Below are positions 26,494 to 35,742 of a stretch of DNA of 64,000 bases, one piece after another. This DNA comes from Ensifer oleiphilus (GTDB taxonomy: Bacteria > Pseudomonadota > Alphaproteobacteria > Rhizobiales > Rhizobiaceae), in contig NZ_JABWDU010000007.1 of the NCBI RefSeq assembly GCF_013371465.1, positions 124,001-188,000 on the forward strand. Reading direction: 5' to 3'. The translations under genes were made by a program, and so were the position numbers. The notes beneath the pieces were generated by a model. It was not told the origin of the DNA, did not search any database, and saw only the letters and a list, made by a program, of their open reading frames with translations. Within the stretch, counting starts at the first letter, position 1. Each line of letters begins with the position of its first letter.

Positions 26494-27657
26494 TCATCTT
26501 GAAATCTCCGCGAGAAGCGCTTCGATATCATCGACAAGATCCTGATGATCTTCAAGCCCAACACTTATGCGCAGGACGAGATCGTCCGCCTCCCACCTGC
26601 GCACCGTGCGGTAGGCCTTGACGGGCATAGGCGCAATGAGACTGCGTGTTCCTCCCCAAGATGCGCCTATCGCAAAGGTCTTGAGCACATTGAGACAAGG
26701 CAAGACACGATCGGACAGGCCTCTTTTGAAAACGACGCCAAAGACACCTGATGCCCCAAGAAAGTCCCTCTTCCAGATGAAATGGCCAGGATCGGTCGGC
26801 AATGCTGGATGGATAACACGTTCCACGATATCCGTTGCCTGTATCCTTTCGATCAACTGCAGGGCACCCAGACTCGCATGCCCCATACGGACGCCCAGCG
26901 TTTCGAAGCCTCTCAGGACCATCGAGGCGTCGTCCGGAGACACGGAGATACCCATCCGTCCGAGCGTAGATCGTATGGGAGCGGTTAGTTGTTCATCACG
27001 GACCGTCAACGATCCAAGCAGTACGTCCGAATGCCCTGCTATGTATTTGGTCAGCCCCTCCGTGACGATATCCGCTCCAAGTGTCAGGGGCTTGTAGTTC
27101 AGCGGTGTCGCCCAGGTGTTGTCGCAGCCAACAAGTGCTCCATGCCGATGGGCAATGTCCGTGATGACGGGCAAGTCCTGAACTTCCATCGTCGTGGAAC
27201 CTGGAGATTCGCACCAGACCATCTTGGTGTTGCCGTTGATTCTGGCCTCGAGATCAGATGGATCGACGGGATCGTAGTAGGCAACCTCGACGCCGAAGCG
27301 CACGAGTTCCGTATTGGCGAAATCGCGCACCGGGGGATAGACGGAATCTGCTATGAGGATCCTGTCACCCGCCTTGAGAAACGGAAGCATCGCAATCGCG
27401 TTGGCCGCCTGGCCCGAGGGCGTCAGGAATGTTCTGGCACCTTTCTCGAGAGCGGTCAGTTTGGCCTCGAGTGTTCTGGTGGTCGGCGTCCCGTAAAGAC
27501 CGTAGCTGTAACCGTCAGGTCCGAGTTTTCCGCGGTCGGCGTAGTCCTCGGCCGTCTGGAAGACAATTGTTGACGCACGGTGCACTCCAACCCCGAGTGG
27601 TGCGAAGCCTTCGGTCTTTACGCGAGGTGTCACGACACAGTGCGTGAGGTCCTTCAT
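26494..27657 (-). CDS. Cys/Met-metabolism PLP enzyme, cystathionine beta-lyase type
   Basis: This 387-residue fold-type I PLP enzyme has the family motifs YSYGLYGTPTTRTLEAKLTA, LTPSGQAANAIAMLPF, the PLP aspartate in ALVGCDNTWATPL and the lysine in ADIVTEGLTKYIAGHSDVLL. A C-terminal VLRISVGLEDHQDLVDDIEA completes the cystathionine beta/gamma-lyase pattern. It would cleave or form thioether bonds in cysteine/methionine metabolism; MetC is the best guess, but beta- and gamma-lyases cannot be told apart by eye. It stands alone on the minus strand. Confidence 0.85.
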   Translation of the reverse strand: MKDLTHCVVTPRVKTEGFAPLGVGVHRASTIVFQTAEDYADRGKLGPDGYSYGLYGTPTTRTLEAKLTALEKGARTFLTPSGQAANAIAMLPFLKAGDRILIADSVYPPVRDFANTELVRFGVEVAYYDPVDPSDLEARINGNTKMVWCESPGSTTMEVQDLPVITDIAHRHGALVGCDNTWATPLNYKPLTLGADIVTEGLTKYIAGHSDVLLGSLTVRDEQLTAPIRSTLGRMGISVSPDDASMVLRGFETLGVRMGHASLGALQLIERIQATDIVERVIHPALPTDPGHFIWKRDFLGASGVFGVVFKRGLSDRVLPCLNVLKTFAIGASWGGTRSLIAPMPVKAYRTVRRWEADDLVLRISVGLEDHQDLVDDIEALLAEISR

Positions 27658-27735
27658 TCTATTTCCTTTTCACGGGGCAAATCAGCAGTGTTCACCATAT
27701 TCTGGCCCCTGCGTGTGCATGGTTCGGTACGAACG

Positions 27736-28473
27736 TTAATCGACCGAAAATTCCAGGCCGCTTATATCAATGGAAATCATCAAGCGAGACAAATCCGGTG
27801 TTAGGTCTGCCCGGCGAGGGTACCCGCGTAACTTGGTTGGCATATTGACCCCATGACAATCTTCGTAGTGAGAAAGCAATTCGGTGATCGTTATGCCAGC
27901 GTCGCCATCAACGTGGTAGTCATGCCTCCGCAGAAGGAAGTTGGCATCGAAGAAGTAGTCATGGATCCGGGCGGCGGTGGCAAGGTCGGGCGGCAACTCG
28001 GCCCTGAGAACACGCCATTGGTTTCCACCTTCGTTCCAGGGGACGAGTTCGCATAGCTCGACACCTTCCAGTATCAAGTGGAAGGGCGCGGTTAAGAACG
28101 ATCGAACGGTGGAGCAAGCCAGTAAGACTCCAACTAATGGATCGACCGGCAGCTTGAAGTCGTATTGCAATTGCGCGGAACGCACGTCCTCGACCCCAGT
28201 AACAAGCGACCCGTCGCTACCGAGGATGGATAAACGGTTGCGCTCGAGGTCGCTTCGGCAATCGACGCAACCAAGGGGCTCGATAACCACTCGTTGAAGA
28301 TGCTGGAAGACGGTTATCTGCCGGGGTGTCAGATCGCCGAACTTCGCACATAAATCGCCGTCCAGTGATGCCGTTGCCTTCGCAACGTTGTGCACGCCCC
28401 AGCTTGCCAGGCCGCCATGAGCAGCGATGGCCTTGTCGAGCAGCTTGTTCAAACGTTTGCTCCCGATAACCAA
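27736..28473 (-). CDS. Hypothetical protein
   Basis: This 245-residue open frame has sensible composition (LLDKAIAAHGGLASWGVHNV at the start, later LEGVELCELVPWNEGGNQWR and DANFLLRRHDYHVDGDAGIT). The pattern of an N-terminal 'AHGG' helix and long amphipathic strands resembles outer-membrane-lipoprotein-sorting-like beta folds used by lipid-binding proteins, but no signal peptide is visible and I cannot name a family. It is divergent from the quinone-reductase gene at 28702 with about 230 bp between. Confidence 0.65.
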   Translation of the reverse strand: MVIGSKRLNKLLDKAIAAHGGLASWGVHNVAKATASLDGDLCAKFGDLTPRQITVFQHLQRVVIEPLGCVDCRSDLERNRLSILGSDGSLVTGVEDVRSAQLQYDFKLPVDPLVGVLLACSTVRSFLTAPFHLILEGVELCELVPWNEGGNQWRVLRAELPPDLATAARIHDYFFDANFLLRRHDYHVDGDAGITITELLSHYEDCHGVNMPTKLRGYPRRADLTPDLSRLMISIDISGLEFSVD

Positions 28474-28701
28474 GTAGCCACGACTGGCTCGATCATGCCT
28501 GATCAGCCCTTCCTATAAGGTACACTTCTGCGGAAAATCGGAAATCATATCTTCCATTAGGGCGGGAGCTCTAACCCGAACTTGCAACCGCCGGGGCTCG
28601 GCTGCCACAGCGCCGAAAGCGCGCGTCTAAAGGTATATATGATTTCCGCCACCATGAAGTTGGCGCACAGTCGTCCCCAACGAACGCTTAGGAGACGCAA
28701 G

Positions 28702-29691
28702 ATGCCGACAATGCGAGCAGCGGTGGTCGAAGCCGCGAATGGACCTTTCCGGGTTTCCGAATTGGAGCATCCCGTGCCCAAGTCTGGCGAAGTGTTGGTT
28801 CGTATCAGGGCTAGCGGTGTGAACCCGCTGGACACGAAAATCCGCGCGGGTGCCGCGGCGCATGCCCGACATGGATTGCCTGCCATACTTGGAATCGATC
28901 TTGCCGGGGTCGTGGAGCAGGTTGGTGAGGGTGTGACGAGGTTTTCTCGAGGTGATGAGGTCTATGGGATGGCCGGAGGTGTGGGCGGCAATCAAGGATC
29001 GCTTGCGGAGTATGCGGCGGTTGACGAGCGCCTTCTGGCAATCAAACCGTCGAACGTCTCGATGCGCGAAGCCGCGGCACTGCCACTGATCTTCATCACC
29101 GCATGGGAGGGGCTCGTCGACCGAGTGAACGTTCAGGCCGGACAATCAGTTCTCGTAATTGGCGCCGGCGGTGGCGTTGGGCATATCGCTGTCCAGATCG
29201 CGTTGGCGTTGGGAGCTGACGTCTGCGCCGTCGATTCCGCGAGCAAGGCAGACTATCTGCGCAGTCTGGGCGCAACACCGATCGACTATTCGTCCGAGGA
29301 CGTGGAGGCCTATGTTGCAAAGCACTCCGGCGGCAAAGGATTCGACGTCGTCTACGACACTGTCGGTGGTGCAGGATTGGACACCGCATTCAAGGCCGTC
29401 GCTCGATTCGGACACGTGGTGAGTTGCCTCGGCTGGGGAACTCATGCCTTGGCTCCCCTCTCGTTCAAGTCTGCTACCTACTCTGGTGTTTTCACTCTGA
29501 TCCCACTTCTGACCGGTGAGGGGCGTGAGCACCATGGCGATATCATGCGGGAGGCTACGAAACTGGTGGAGGCAGGGAAGGTGTCGCCGCGCCTCGATCC
29601 GAGGAGATTCACGCTCGAGACCGCTGCAAGCGCTCACGAGCTAATCGAGACCCGAAAGGCCAACGGCAAGCTCGTTGTCGAGCTTGATTGA
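28702..29691 (+). CDS. Zinc-independent quinone oxidoreductase (MDR), paralogue 1
   Basis: This 329-residue MDR protein shows IRASGVNPLDTKIRAGAAAH, AILGIDLAGVVEQVGEGV, and VLVIGAGGGVGHIAVQIALA. Residues DVVYDTVGGAGLDTAFKAV mark the QOR-like catalytic domain. AGGAGA precedes the ATG; the frame upstream is not coding. It is very similar throughout to the protein at 30700-31689, which lies on the other strand 1 kb away, so one arose by duplication and inversion. It is followed by a tautomerase gene 52 bp downstream. Confidence 0.9.
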   Translation: MPTMRAAVVEAANGPFRVSELEHPVPKSGEVLVRIRASGVNPLDTKIRAGAAAHARHGLPAILGIDLAGVVEQVGEGVTRFSRGDEVYGMAGGVGGNQGSLAEYAAVDERLLAIKPSNVSMREAAALPLIFITAWEGLVDRVNVQAGQSVLVIGAGGGVGHIAVQIALALGADVCAVDSASKADYLRSLGATPIDYSSEDVEAYVAKHSGGKGFDVVYDTVGGAGLDTAFKAVARFGHVVSCLGWGTHALAPLSFKSATYSGVFTLIPLLTGEGREHHGDIMREATKLVEAGKVSPRLDPRRFTLETAASAHELIETRKANGKLVVELD

Positions 29692-29743
29692 TTGCGATCG
29701 GCCCTGTCGATTTTCCCCAACTAAAGAAGCAGAGGAGAATACG

Positions 29744-30052
29744 ATGCCCTTTGTGAATATCAAACTCGTGGATGGTGTATTTACAAGCACCCAAAAGCAC
29801 GCGCTGGCGAAGGCGATCACGGATGTAATGGTCAAGTTCGAAGGCTCCGAGGCGTTCCGTTCCGTTACCTGGGTTCTGATAGAGGAGCTTCACGCCGATG
29901 GCTGGCACATTGGCGGACAACCCTTCGCCGGGCCATCCTCGCTAATGGAAACCCTTGGCCGCTCTAAGGCCGTCTACGAGATGATCGACGGGAACCCGAC
30001 GTCTCGTGACGAGTTCGCAGCGGCGTTACCGCCCACGACCGAGGCCAGCTAG
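29744..30052 (+). CDS. Tautomerase-family protein (4-oxalocrotonate tautomerase-like)
   Basis: This 102-residue protein begins MPFVNIKLVDGVFT, with the catalytic N-terminal proline (Pro2 before Met removal) of the tautomerase superfamily, and has KHALAKAITDVMVKFEG as the first helix. The remaining segment (WVLIEELHADGWHIGGQPFA) is longer than in classical 62-residue 4-OT and matches the longer cis-CaaD/MIF-like members. AGAGGAGAA precedes the ATG. It probably shares a transcript with the upstream quinone reductase; both act on small carbonyls or quinones. Confidence 0.85.
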   Translation: MPFVNIKLVDGVFTSTQKHALAKAITDVMVKFEGSEAFRSVTWVLIEELHADGWHIGGQPFAGPSSLMETLGRSKAVYEMIDGNPTSRDEFAAALPPTTEAS

Positions 30053-30098
30053 CCTTCAACGGCATTCATCTCGATTTCGATGGTTAGGGGACAGATAC

Positions 30099-30485
30099 AT
30101 GGCCATCGAGTATAACGAGACTACCAATCCTGCACTCACCGGATTCAAGGGGCGCTGTCCGCGTTGCCAACGGGGACACCTATTTAATGGGCTCCTGTCC
30201 CTGGCTCCCTCCTGTGAGGTCTGTGGTCTCGACTATTCGTTCGCTGATCCTGCAGACGGCCCCGCATTCTTCGCCATGACTGTTGTCGCCGTTCCGGCGC
30301 TTGCTTTCGCGCTGTGGTTCCAACTTACGTTCGAGCCGCCGCTCTGGTTACATCTGCTTTGTGCTCTACCTTTGCTCACGGCGGCCTGTGTTATGCTGCT
30401 GAGGCCTTTGAAAGGTTGGCTGGTATGCTCCCAATACTTTCACAAGGCCGAAGAGGGCCGAATTGATAGGGACTGGCGAGGTTGA
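30099..30485 (+). CDS. DUF983 family membrane protein
   Basis: This 128-residue protein has an N-terminal zinc-ribbon-like pair of CxxC motifs (GRCPRCQRGHLF and PSCEVCGLDYSF) followed by two membrane helices (FFAMTVVAVPALAFALWF and LHLLCALPLLTAACVMLL). This is the DUF983 architecture. Its function is unknown. It follows the tautomerase gene by about 45 bp on the same strand, so it may belong to that unit. Confidence 0.82.
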   Translation: MAIEYNETTNPALTGFKGRCPRCQRGHLFNGLLSLAPSCEVCGLDYSFADPADGPAFFAMTVVAVPALAFALWFQLTFEPPLWLHLLCALPLLTAACVMLLRPLKGWLVCSQYFHKAEEGRIDRDWRG

Positions 30486-30699
30486 CAAGATTTAGCGGCG
30501 GCGCCGAGAGTGGCTTGTTCGCCACCGGGATTGGCCCCACCCGGGAATGGCAGGGCCGCGGCAAAGGTGGACTTCCGCCAATACCGCGTGATCAATTGCG
30601 AGTAACTCGACGGAGAGGACGTCCTGGCGTCCGGTGTATGCAAATATGAAGAAATTGCAGAGAAAGGGCCTCGCCCTTGATACGACGAGACCCTGGCCG

Positions 30700-31689
30700 T
30701 TACGCGATGTCGACGACGAGCTTTCCGTCCACCTTGCCAGCTTCAATCAACTCGTGAGCCGCCATAACACTCTCGAGGGTGAAAGACCGACTGTCGAGAC
30801 GCGGCATTAACTGGCCCTTTTCTGCGAGACGCGTCGCTTCCCTCATGATGTCTCCGTGATGCTCACGGCCTTCGCCAGTGAGCAGCGGTAGCAGAGTGAA
30901 TACTCCGGAATATGTCGCGGCCTTGAATGAGAGCGGGGCCAGTGCGTGCGTGCCCCAGCCGAGGCAGCTAACCACATGCCCAAAGCGGGCGACTGCCTTG
31001 AACGCAGTGTCCAGGCCAGCGCCGCCAATCGTGTCGTAGACGACGTCGAATCCTTGCCCTTGTGTGTACTTGGCGACGTATTCTTCGACGCTTTCCGTGA
31101 CGTAGTCGATTGGCGTCGCATTAAGGCTCCTGAGGTAGTCAGCCTTCCGGGCTCCATCGACTGCATAGACGTCCGCACCAAGAGATTTTCCAATCTGCAC
31201 TGCTGCGTGACCGACGCCGCCACCGCCACCGAGGACGAGCAACTTCTGGCCAGCCCGGATGCCGACGCGATCCACAAGGCCTTCCCACGCCGTGATGAAA
31301 ATGAGGGGTAGAGCGGCCGCTTCCCGCATGGAAAGGTGAGATGGCTTAATGGCCAGCAACCGTGCATCGACGGCCGCGAATTCTGCGAGTGAACCTTTAA
31401 CGCCAGCCACTCCGCCTGTCATGCCGTAGACCTCGTCCCCGCGGCGAAATCCGGTCACGCCTGCGCCGACTTCTTCAACGACCCCAGCAAGGTCGATACC
31501 CAGGATTGCGGGAAGCGGATGTCTGGCATGAGCGGCTACTCCTGCGCGGATTTTCGTGTCCAGCGGATTTACGCCGCTCGCCTTAACTCGGACGAGCACC
31601 TGGCCTTCGGCCACAGCCGGTAGTGCGATCTGCGCGAGCCGGAATTCGGTACCATGATTTTCAAGAACTAGTGCTTTCATCGTGCCCAT
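30700..31689 (-). CDS. Zinc-independent quinone oxidoreductase (MDR), paralogue 2
   Basis: This 329-residue MDR protein opens MGTMKALVLENHGTEFRLAQ and shows VKASGVNPLDTKIRAGVAAH and VLGGGGGVGHAAVQIGKSLG. Blocks such as AALPLIFITAWEGLVDRV and FGHVVSCLGWGTHALAPLSF are identical to paralogue 1 at 28702. It faces a divergent LysR regulator 106 bp away, which probably controls it. The start ATG at 31689 could also be at the Met three codons later. Confidence 0.9.
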   Translation of the reverse strand: MGTMKALVLENHGTEFRLAQIALPAVAEGQVLVRVKASGVNPLDTKIRAGVAAHARHPLPAILGIDLAGVVEEVGAGVTGFRRGDEVYGMTGGVAGVKGSLAEFAAVDARLLAIKPSHLSMREAAALPLIFITAWEGLVDRVGIRAGQKLLVLGGGGGVGHAAVQIGKSLGADVYAVDGARKADYLRSLNATPIDYVTESVEEYVAKYTQGQGFDVVYDTIGGAGLDTAFKAVARFGHVVSCLGWGTHALAPLSFKAATYSGVFTLLPLLTGEGREHHGDIMREATRLAEKGQLMPRLDSRSFTLESVMAAHELIEAGKVDGKLVVDIA

Positions 31690-31795
31690 AGGATTGATCC
31701 CTTTCAGTTGATGTCAGCACTGTGATATGGAATTTTCCGAATGAAAATCATAAAGATTGTATGTTGATCATGCATTTTTGAATGGGCCATAAGTC
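31690..31795. promoter_or_regulatory. Divergent quinone reductase/LysR promoter region
   Basis: This 106-bp spacer is far more AT-rich than its surroundings (for example GGAATTTTCCGAATGAAAAT), as expected for back-to-back promoters. GGAATTTTCC is a near-perfect palindrome and could be part of the LysR operator. No start site can be fixed by eye. Confidence 0.3.
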
Positions 31796-32668
31796 ATGAT
31801 GGAATGGAGCGACATCCGTCTTTTCCTTGCGATCGCGAGGGAGGGAACGCTGGGTGCGGCCGCGAGGAAGTTGGGCCTGACGCAGCCGACAATGGGGAGA
31901 CGACTAAAGACTCTTGAGGCCGCGGTCGGCCATTCGCTCTTCCAGCGCACGCCCGACGGCTTTGTCCTGACAGATGAGGGCACCGTCGTGATGGGGCACG
32001 CCGAACGGATGGAGGAGGAGGCGCTGGCACTCCAGCGCCAGCTTGCGGGCACCGAGAACACGTTGTCCGGAACCTTGCGGATATCGTGCTCTGACTGGTT
32101 CGGCATCCATATTCTCGCCCCCATCCTTGCCGATTTCAGGCGTGTGCATCCCCACGTAATCGTCGAGGTTCTCACGGATTCAAGGCTTTTGAACCTGGCG
32201 CGTCGCGAAGCGGATCTGGTCTTCCGCATCAAGCCCTTCATGGAGCCGGAAGTCATTTCACGCAAGCTGCTACATATTCCCTATGGCCTGTATGTCGCTA
32301 AAGGATCGGACGACCCTTCGCCCGGCACTGGAGCGGGATTCAGTTTGATCATTATGGACGAGGCATATGGAATCATGCCCGACGTAGGTTGGCTGAAAAA
32401 CCAGTTTCCGAATGCGAAAGTTTCGATGCGAAGCAACAATCGCGATGTTCAGGCAAGGTTATGCGCAGGTGGTGCTGGGATAGCCGTTCTTCCAAGACCG
32501 CTGGGGGACTCGATGGAGGGATTGAAGCGTGTCGAGGTGTCGGAGCCCCCCCCTGGAAGGGATACTTGGCTAGGATACCATCACGATCTCCGTCGCCTTC
32601 CACGGCTACGAGCTCTTACTCAGTTTGTTGGTGACCGTGCACAAGTGATACAACGCCAATATCGATAG
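31796..32668 (+). CDS. LysR-family transcriptional regulator
   Basis: This 290-residue regulator has a LysR N-terminus (WSDIRLFLAIAREGTLGAAA, LGLTQPTMGRRLKTLEAAVG, FVLTDEGTVVMGHAERME) and an effector domain (GTLRISCSDWFGIHILAPIL). Two ATGs stand in tandem at the start. It is divergent to quinone reductase paralogue 2, its likely target. Relatives of this class sense quinones or electrophiles, but here that is inference from the neighbour. Confidence 0.9.
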   Translation: MMEWSDIRLFLAIAREGTLGAAARKLGLTQPTMGRRLKTLEAAVGHSLFQRTPDGFVLTDEGTVVMGHAERMEEEALALQRQLAGTENTLSGTLRISCSDWFGIHILAPILADFRRVHPHVIVEVLTDSRLLNLARREADLVFRIKPFMEPEVISRKLLHIPYGLYVAKGSDDPSPGTGAGFSLIIMDEAYGIMPDVGWLKNQFPNAKVSMRSNNRDVQARLCAGGAGIAVLPRPLGDSMEGLKRVEVSEPPPGRDTWLGYHHDLRRLPRLRALTQFVGDRAQVIQRQYR

Positions 32669-33149
32669 AGCCGGCTACGCGCTCGGGGGCGCCGCTCTTG
32701 GCAGCTGAACCGCCCCCATTTTCGACAGTTTGGAAAAAAGTGGTTCGATCGGCCTGCTTGTCGTCCAGCGATCTACTCAGGACTGCATAGGAATAGAGCC
32801 TTGCGCCGGCGGCCGGTGGGGCGAGAATCCGAGAGGAAGCCGCTTGATGTCGGCAAGTCCCAAACGACGGCTATTAAATTACACCGATCGCAAAATGACG
32901 ACGTGTCTGGAGCAAGCTGATAGGCGGCTTGCGAACAGGAACGCCAAACGCCGTTCGACGATCTCGTGAGTGGCCAGCTGGCGCCATATCGGCGCCCGGA
33001 CTGACCGGAGACCCTGAAACGAGAGGCTGGTTCTCATTTCCTCTTAGTACCGGCCGGGGGGCATCCAACCTAATCTATTGGAAATCAGCACGCACCGATG
33101 CTCGCAAACGATCGCGGTCTGCGCGCACCACAATAAGAAAGGCACGACG
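32669..33149. other. Gene-free interval between LysR and SDR genes
   Basis: In these 480 bp I find no motif-bearing reading frame. A small stem (GGCGCC-ATATC-GGCGCC, 32980-32996) is the only symmetric element noted. The SDR promoter must lie in the right part. Confidence 0.4.
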
Positions 33150-33944
33150 ATGCAAGAGATATTAGGAAAGGCCGTCATTACGGGTGCATCAAGCGGCATC
33201 GGTGCGCTTTATGCCGATCGCCTGGCCCGCAACGGCTATGATCTGATCTTGGTCGCGCGAAACGGCGACCGGTTGCGGCGAGTTGCAGCGACCATTCACG
33301 AGCAGACCGGCCGCACTGTCGAGACGGTCACTGCCGATCTAACGGTCGTGGATGATGTAGCTCGGGTCGCGGCGAAGATTGCCGATGATCCACGGATAAC
33401 GATGCTGGTCAACAATGCCGGCGTTGGTGCAACCTCGACACTGCTTCAATCCGACGCTCGGGCTATGAGCACGATGATTGCCCTCAATGTCGAGGCGTTG
33501 ATGCGACTTACCTATGCCGCGGTCCCCGCCTTCGTCGGCCGCAACGCTGGAACCATCATCAATATCGCTTCCATCGTGGCGGTTGCGCCCGAGAGGCTCA
33601 ATGGCGTCTATGGCGGGACAAAGGCCTTTGTTCTCGCCTTCAGTCAGAGCCTTCGCCACGAACTCGCCGACACGAACGTACATGTTCAGGTCGTCCTCCC
33701 TGGAGCCACCGCCACCGACTTCTGGGATGTTGCCGGCTTGCCTGTGCAGCACCTGCCTCAGGAAATTGTCATGCCCGCAAACGCGTTGGTCGACGCGGCG
33801 CTCATGGGGCTGGCGCGCAACGAATTTGTCACTATCCCCAGCCTTCACGATGTCGGTGAGTGGGATACCTATGAGGCTGCCCGACAGGCAATGGCCGACA
33901 ATCTATCCACCAACAAACCAGCCGCCCGTTATCAGTCATTCTGA
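33150..33944 (+). CDS. Short-chain dehydrogenase/reductase
   Basis: This 264-residue SDR has the cofactor motif AVITGASSGIGALYADRLAR, NNAGVGATSTLLQ, and the catalytic serine in TIINIASIVAVAP with Tyr/Lys in VYGGTKAFVLAFSQSL. It belongs to the DltE/YqjQ-like classical SDRs of unknown substrate. It starts at the ATG at 33150; only a weak AGAAAGG precedes it. It stands alone in its region. Confidence 0.88.
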   Translation: MQEILGKAVITGASSGIGALYADRLARNGYDLILVARNGDRLRRVAATIHEQTGRTVETVTADLTVVDDVARVAAKIADDPRITMLVNNAGVGATSTLLQSDARAMSTMIALNVEALMRLTYAAVPAFVGRNAGTIINIASIVAVAPERLNGVYGGTKAFVLAFSQSLRHELADTNVHVQVVLPGATATDFWDVAGLPVQHLPQEIVMPANALVDAALMGLARNEFVTIPSLHDVGEWDTYEAARQAMADNLSTNKPAARYQSF

Positions 33945-34071
33945 CGTCCATCATTGAGATGGATGTCGAAGGGCGGTCGGACACGCATCCTTTCGCCGCC
34001 TGGATCGACGGGCAAGAACCCTAAGGTCACTGATCTCTATGGCTACCAGCACTCCTCAAAAAGATAGACAA

Positions 34072-34464
34072 ATGAAGCCCCACACTCTCACCACAACTAT
34101 TCTGGCAATGGGCATTCTGTCGCTACAGGCGGCCCAGGCGCAGTAGGAAGTCCAACGCATCGACCTTCTGCAACAAAATATCACAGTTGCTGGGAAGGAG
34201 ATCGCCCAAACGAGGGTCGACTTTAATCCAGGTGCGGCCTCGATCAACCACAAGCATCCAGGCGTAGAAGTCGCATTTGTCCTGGAAGGTGCGCTGTAAT
34301 ACCAGCTCGAGGGGCAGGCGCCTGTCATCCTGCAGGCTGGCCAGTCGCTGTTCGTTCCTTCGGGAGTGGCACACCTCGCCAGGAACGTTGGTGAAGGTAA
34401 AGCCTCCGAGCTGGCGACTTACATCGTCAGCAAAGGCGCCCCTCTCATCGAACCCGTCGAATGA
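34072..34464 (+). pseudogene. Cupin-domain secreted protein with two in-frame stops
   Basis: One unshifted frame of 131 codons encodes a signal peptide (MKPHTLTTTILAMG...AAQAQ) and a small cupin (TRVDFNPGAASINHKHPGVE, AFVLEGAL, then LFVPSGVAHLARNVGEGKAS), ending at 34462-34464. It is interrupted by TAG at 34144-34146, just after the signal peptide, and by TAA at 34297-34299, where the intact paralogue at 49324 has Glu in IEYQLEG. No frameshift has accumulated, so inactivation looks recent. The metal histidines (HKHPG) and the distal His of the fold are retained. Readthrough is conceivable but two stops make it unlikely. Confidence 0.88.
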
Positions 34465-34761
34465 GCCGTTGACGCTGAGTAGAAAGCACGAGCGTCCTGA
34501 CGAGACAGCCATCAATTGAGAACAGGCGCCCGTGTCGAGACGCGCAAAGCAAATAGGGCTGACGCTGAGCGTCCATCCACTCTCGTTCCTGCGCGCGGAT
34601 TTTTCAGGCCGGCGGAGCGTCACGTCGCGAAGTGATTAAGGGCCGTGATGGCAAGTGGCTGGAGGGGGTGGGCCTAGTGCTCGCCCGCCAGCGGCTGGCG
34701 ATCTGGACTGAGCTCTGGGACCGCCCAGGCGGTTTCCTCCTCGCCGCACAGTATGTTTTCG

Positions 34762-35001
34762 CTAGCGTTTGCCTAGCATCGTTCGTCCCGCTGCCCTAAT
34801 TGAGAGATATGAGTCCGACGAGAGACCTATAAGTCCAGCGGCAATGGCCGCTTCGAGGCTCTGGCTGTATTCTTTTCCCGCAAGCCCATGTTTTTTAGAA
34901 TGATTTTCAGCGGAACCCCGTGACACGGATGGCGATACTCCATATCGGACGCTGTGAAAGGCACCCAGAACAATCAGAAAATTTTCGTCCAAGCTCTTCA
35001 T
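34762..35001 (-). CDS. Small hypothetical protein
   Basis: This 79-codon frame starts MKSLDENFLIVLGAFHSVRY, with GAAGG seven bases upstream of the ATG. No family is recognised and there is no signal peptide or membrane helix. The region around it is rich in relics, so it may itself be a fragment or a chance frame. Confidence 0.35.
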   Translation of the reverse strand: MKSLDENFLIVLGAFHSVRYGVSPSVSRGSAENHSKKHGLAGKEYSQSLEAAIAAGLIGLSSDSYLSIRAAGRTMLGKR

Positions 35002-35335
35002 TGTCTACCTTCAATTTATCCTGTGATGGAGGCGGCAAATGACCACTAGATGGTGGCGATGAACTACCTGCGGTCATCCGCGTGCTGCGGCTCCGGTGAG
35101 CATGACGGACTCTTCAACAGCAATATTGAGAGACCCCGCATGAGGCGTGGGGTTTTGTAGCGATTTTGAAAGGAAGGTCAGTTCAGAGCGCGACGCCAAT
35201 CGCGCAATAACCAAAGCTAGCGAGCAAATTCGGTGGTTCGTTCTATCCGTGTCTTAGCCTAAGCGTCAATCGGTAGTTTGAATGCAGTTTGCTCGGCAAA
35301 GTGTGTAGCGATCCGACGGCCGTCCCATCGGAGGC
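35002..35335. other. Gene-free interval left of duplication copy 1
   Basis: No recognisable gene lies in this 330-bp stretch. The right end passes directly into the DUF1194-like remnant of duplication copy 1. A short stem (GAGACCCCGCATGAGGCGTGGGGTTTTGT around 35130-35158 contains CCCCGC/GCGTGGGG followed by TTTTG) could be a weak terminator on the plus strand. Confidence 0.35.
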
Positions 35336-35349
35336 CGAGCGCAACCCTC

Positions 35350-35595
35350 TTGGGTGCGAAACTGATCGGGTCCAACGCTATTTTCGGGGTGCGCCGCATT
35401 CCCGACCTTTCCGGCGACGGGCACAACAACACGGGATTGCCGATCGCACACGCCCGCAATGATGCCCTGGCGCGCGGAATCGTAATCAACGGATTGGTGA
35501 TACCCATCAGGCCCACAACTTCGACCGTTCCGCTCGACTGGCGACGAGGTGAACCGTTCGCCGAGCACATTAAGACCTTTGGCGGGCCGCGGTAG
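35350..35595 (+). pseudogene. DUF1194 (VWA-like) protein remnant
   Basis: The frame reads ...FGVRRIPDLSGDGHNNTGLP, then IAHARNDALARGIVINGLVI, which fits the conserved core of DUF1194 proteins (pattern RRVIDVSGDGxNN...ARDxALxxGIxINGLPI). The VWA-type metal motif (D-S-G-D-G) is present, but the N-terminal half and the remainder of the C-terminus are missing. A shorter version is found at 61590-61816. I call it a gene fragment. The family assignment is from memory of the motif. Confidence 0.5.
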
Positions 35596-35742
35596 GACTG
35601 AGGTCCTATGGCGGGATCTCTGAAGCGAACTAATTAATTGGCGGATTCGATTGTGCGGTAGTGGCGCAGGGTGCCGAGCACATTTGCTCCTTTGCGGCTC
35701 GATTGCCGTTTACAGGCACTTGTTTTGATAGGCGGTAACCTT

